Source of the DNA: DAOTVD01 sp034437075
Lineage (GTDB): Bacteria > Chloroflexota > Anaerolineae > Aggregatilineales > J027
Direction of reading: 5' to 3'
Length of the DNA stretch: 5,182 nt
Assembly (NCBI GenBank): GCA_034437075.1
Contig: DAOTVD010000018.1
Span: 1 to 5,182, forward strand
Below are positions 3,874-5,182 of the stretch, one piece after another. Positions within the stretch are counted from its first letter, which is position 1, and the number at the start of each line of letters is the position of its first letter. The notes beneath the pieces are model-generated. The model ran no database searches. It was not told the DNA's origin and saw only the letters and a program-made list of their open reading frames with translations. The position numbers and the translations under genes were made by a program.

Positions 3874-5182
3874 GTCGATGTTTTTTCGTGGGGTTTGGGC
3901 TTGGGGGGGGTAATAAGGGGCGGTTGCGCGCGCGGCAGATCGACGCTGACGATTTTGACTGATTTGCCTTCCACAGGCGTCGTAAGGCCATTGGACGATG
4001 CTTTAGCCGAATGCTTTTCGCGATCCAGTTGGCGCAATTGCGCAATGAACGCCTCTCGGCGCGCCGAGGGCTTCGAGACGCTTGATGTTTCGGCCCCAGG
4101 GATAACAGATGCCCCAGGGTTTGCTGATTTATCTTGCGCCGGGGGGCGCTGTAGTGAGGCCACATCGCCTGGCGTCTTTTCCGGCTGAGGGTTGCGCGTT
4201 TCAGGTTGAGGCGTCTCAATCGACGCGGGCAACAAGGCCCTAATGGATGTTGCCTTTTCAGCGATTAGGGCCGTGGCGGGGGCCTGTTTCACCGGCTCGG
4301 GTTCGGGTTGTTTAGGAGACTCCGGCTTGGTTTTGTTCTCTTCTGCCTTGTCTTTGCTTTTGCTGAGGGGTAGCGTTACTTCATCGGTATCATCTACAGT
4401 CGGTGCAGGTGCAGTCAGCGTAGCGGATTGCTCCGGGGCTTTTTTCTCATCATCTGTGGGTTGGATGACTTTTTTATCAATAATCGAGCGCGTGACATTA
4501 GCCACAAAGCGCGCATGTTCGGCATTCGGGGTAATCAACGCACCAGGTTTGTCCTCTGGATTAACGCCCGCCTGGTAACCAAAAAATGACAATTCGCCGA
4601 GATTTTGGTCTTTATGCCATATGATGTCCAGCGTGCTATTGTTCAAGCGCACGAAGTCTTCCGCCATGCGCAGTTCGAAGGCGTAATCTTGATGCCGCCA
4701 ATGGTCATCAAAGCTGGCAATGAGCGCCGCCAAAGTCGTTGGCAAAGGTTTATCTCGCATGAAACGCACCCGAAACCAGCCGCCATTTTCCGCTTGGTCG
4801 AAGCGCAAATGCACGTTGGCACCTTGCGTACCGGCCACCGAATGCAAGAGCAAAATGGCCTCCTGCATACAAGCCTGGTGCCCCTGAATGTGGATATTCT
4901 CAGCCGCTTGCAAAGGAGGAACGCGCTCTAATTGGATACTGACCCAATCTAGCAACGCCTGTACCGGGAAGGGACGCAAATTTTGCTGTGGAATCGTGAC
5001 ACCGTTTTTATACTGAATGAGCACAGACCACGCCTGGTATAGATTCAACACATTCGCCACGGCGGCCTTGGCCTTGTCGCGCCACATATCGGCGGAGGGG
5101 CCATTGTCAACAGCCCGTTCGACTATTTCCGTCAGCGCCAAGGCATCCATGGCAGAATTCAACGGCGGCGCAATGCGAGACG
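3870..5182 (-). CDS. Degenerate histidine-kinase-like protein with long disordered tail, 5'-partial
   Basis: The frame is open to the right window edge (436 residues visible; S1 is the codon at 5180-5178), so the true start is probably outside. A TTG at 5162-5160 is in frame but reads better as an internal Leu. Residues 1-80 resemble a two-helix DHp dimerisation domain: APPLNSAMDAL, then a helix at about 32-58, then PFPVQALLDWV. Residues 101-202 resemble a HATPase fold: HQACMQEAILLLHSVAG in the N-box place, strand GGWFRVRF (133-140), helix FELRMAEDFVRLNN (168-181) and closing strand LGELSFFGY (194-202). The phospho-His and N-box Asn appear to be missing. Residues 211-436 are Pro/Lys/Glu/Ala-rich, probably disordered, broken by a short helix RREAFIAQLRQLDREK (374-389). 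No membrane segment is visible. The fold assignment is my inference; the coding call is firm. Confidence 0.8.
   Translation of the reverse strand, partial: SRIAPPLNSAMDALALTEIVERAVDNGPSADMWRDKAKAAVANVLNLYQAWSVLIQYKNGVTIPQQNLRPFPVQALLDWVSIQLERVPPLQAAENIHIQGHQACMQEAILLLHSVAGTQGANVHLRFDQAENGGWFRVRFMRDKPLPTTLAALIASFDDHWRHQDYAFELRMAEDFVRLNNSTLDIIWHKDQNLGELSFFGYQAGVNPEDKPGALITPNAEHARFVANVTRSIIDKKVIQPTDDEKKAPEQSATLTAPAPTVDDTDEVTLPLSKSKDKAEENKTKPESPKQPEPEPVKQAPATALIAEKATSIRALLPASIETPQPETRNPQPEKTPGDVASLQRPPAQDKSANPGASVIPGAETSSVSKPSARREAFIAQLRQLDREKHSAKASSNGLTTPVEGKSVKIVSVDLPRAQPPLITPPKPKPHEKTST
3903..3910. repeat. G8/C8 homopolymer near the 3' end of the histidine-kinase-like gene
   Basis: Eight consecutive G on the + strand encode the ITPPK segment near the C-terminus of the kinase-like protein. 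The tract is prone to slippage or sequencing error. A loss or gain of one base would move the stop codon and break the ATGA coupling to the YkgJ-like gene. As written, the frame is intact. Confidence 0.6.

Noticed and set aside
3685..4188. Plus-strand open frame of 167 codons across the YkgJ/kinase-like junction
   Set aside because: It is antisense to two coding genes, with composition typical of a shadow frame in GC-rich DNA and no recognisable domain.
4243..4578. Plus-strand Ser/Gly/Ala-rich frame that looks hydrophobic
   Set aside because: It is the mirror of the Pro/Lys/Glu-rich tail of the kinase-like protein; the apparent hydrophobicity follows from the complementary codons.
5160..5162. 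TTG as the true start of the kinase-like gene
   Set aside because: The frame stays open to the window edge, the upstream codons read SRIAPP and fit an H-box-like helix, and no Shine-Dalgarno is seen before the TTG.

Overview
The window looks like chromosomal core sequence from a bacterium, with no sign of a plasmid, phage or mobile element. It is moderately GC-rich and gene-dense. The ruvB–DUF2905–queA order, the style of the pentapeptide-repeat protein and a histidine-kinase-like protein with a long disordered tail suggest an environmental Chloroflexota lineage (Anaerolineae-like). That placement is an inference from protein style and gene order, not from a marker gene.

Left half, + strand (1-2714): a tightly packed run of five genes. 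It starts with the last 29 codons of ruvB, the Holliday-junction branch-migration motor. Next come a two-helix DUF2905 membrane protein, queA (queuosine synthesis in tRNA), a YcgJ-like SAM-dependent methyltransferase and a small pentapeptide-repeat protein. Junctions are 3 bp, a 4-bp ATGA overlap, 12 bp and 6 bp, so one co-transcribed unit with translational coupling is likely. Its promoter lies outside the window.

Right half, - strand (2721-5182), convergent with the first block and separated from it by 6 bp. In transcription order it holds three genes. The first is a 5'-truncated gene whose N-terminal half resembles a degenerate histidine kinase (DHp plus HATPase-like fold, with key residues apparently lost), followed by a Pro/Lys/Glu-rich tail of about 225 residues. 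The second is a YkgJ-type CxxCxxCC metal-cluster protein that overlaps it by ATGA. The third is a type I phosphoribosyltransferase. This last gene has its own near-consensus sigma70-type promoter (TTGACG-17-TATAAT) in the 55-bp gap, and a perfect 7-bp inverted repeat encloses the -10 box like an operator.

There are no RNA genes, CRISPR arrays, IS elements, phage genes or toxin-antitoxin pairs that I can support. The observations most worth a second look are the apparently dead histidine kinase with its disordered tail, the promoter/dyad of the phosphoribosyltransferase gene, a roughly 20-25 residue insertion in QueA, and the multiple-ATG junction before the pentapeptide gene. No stretch longer than 300 bases lacks a gene.
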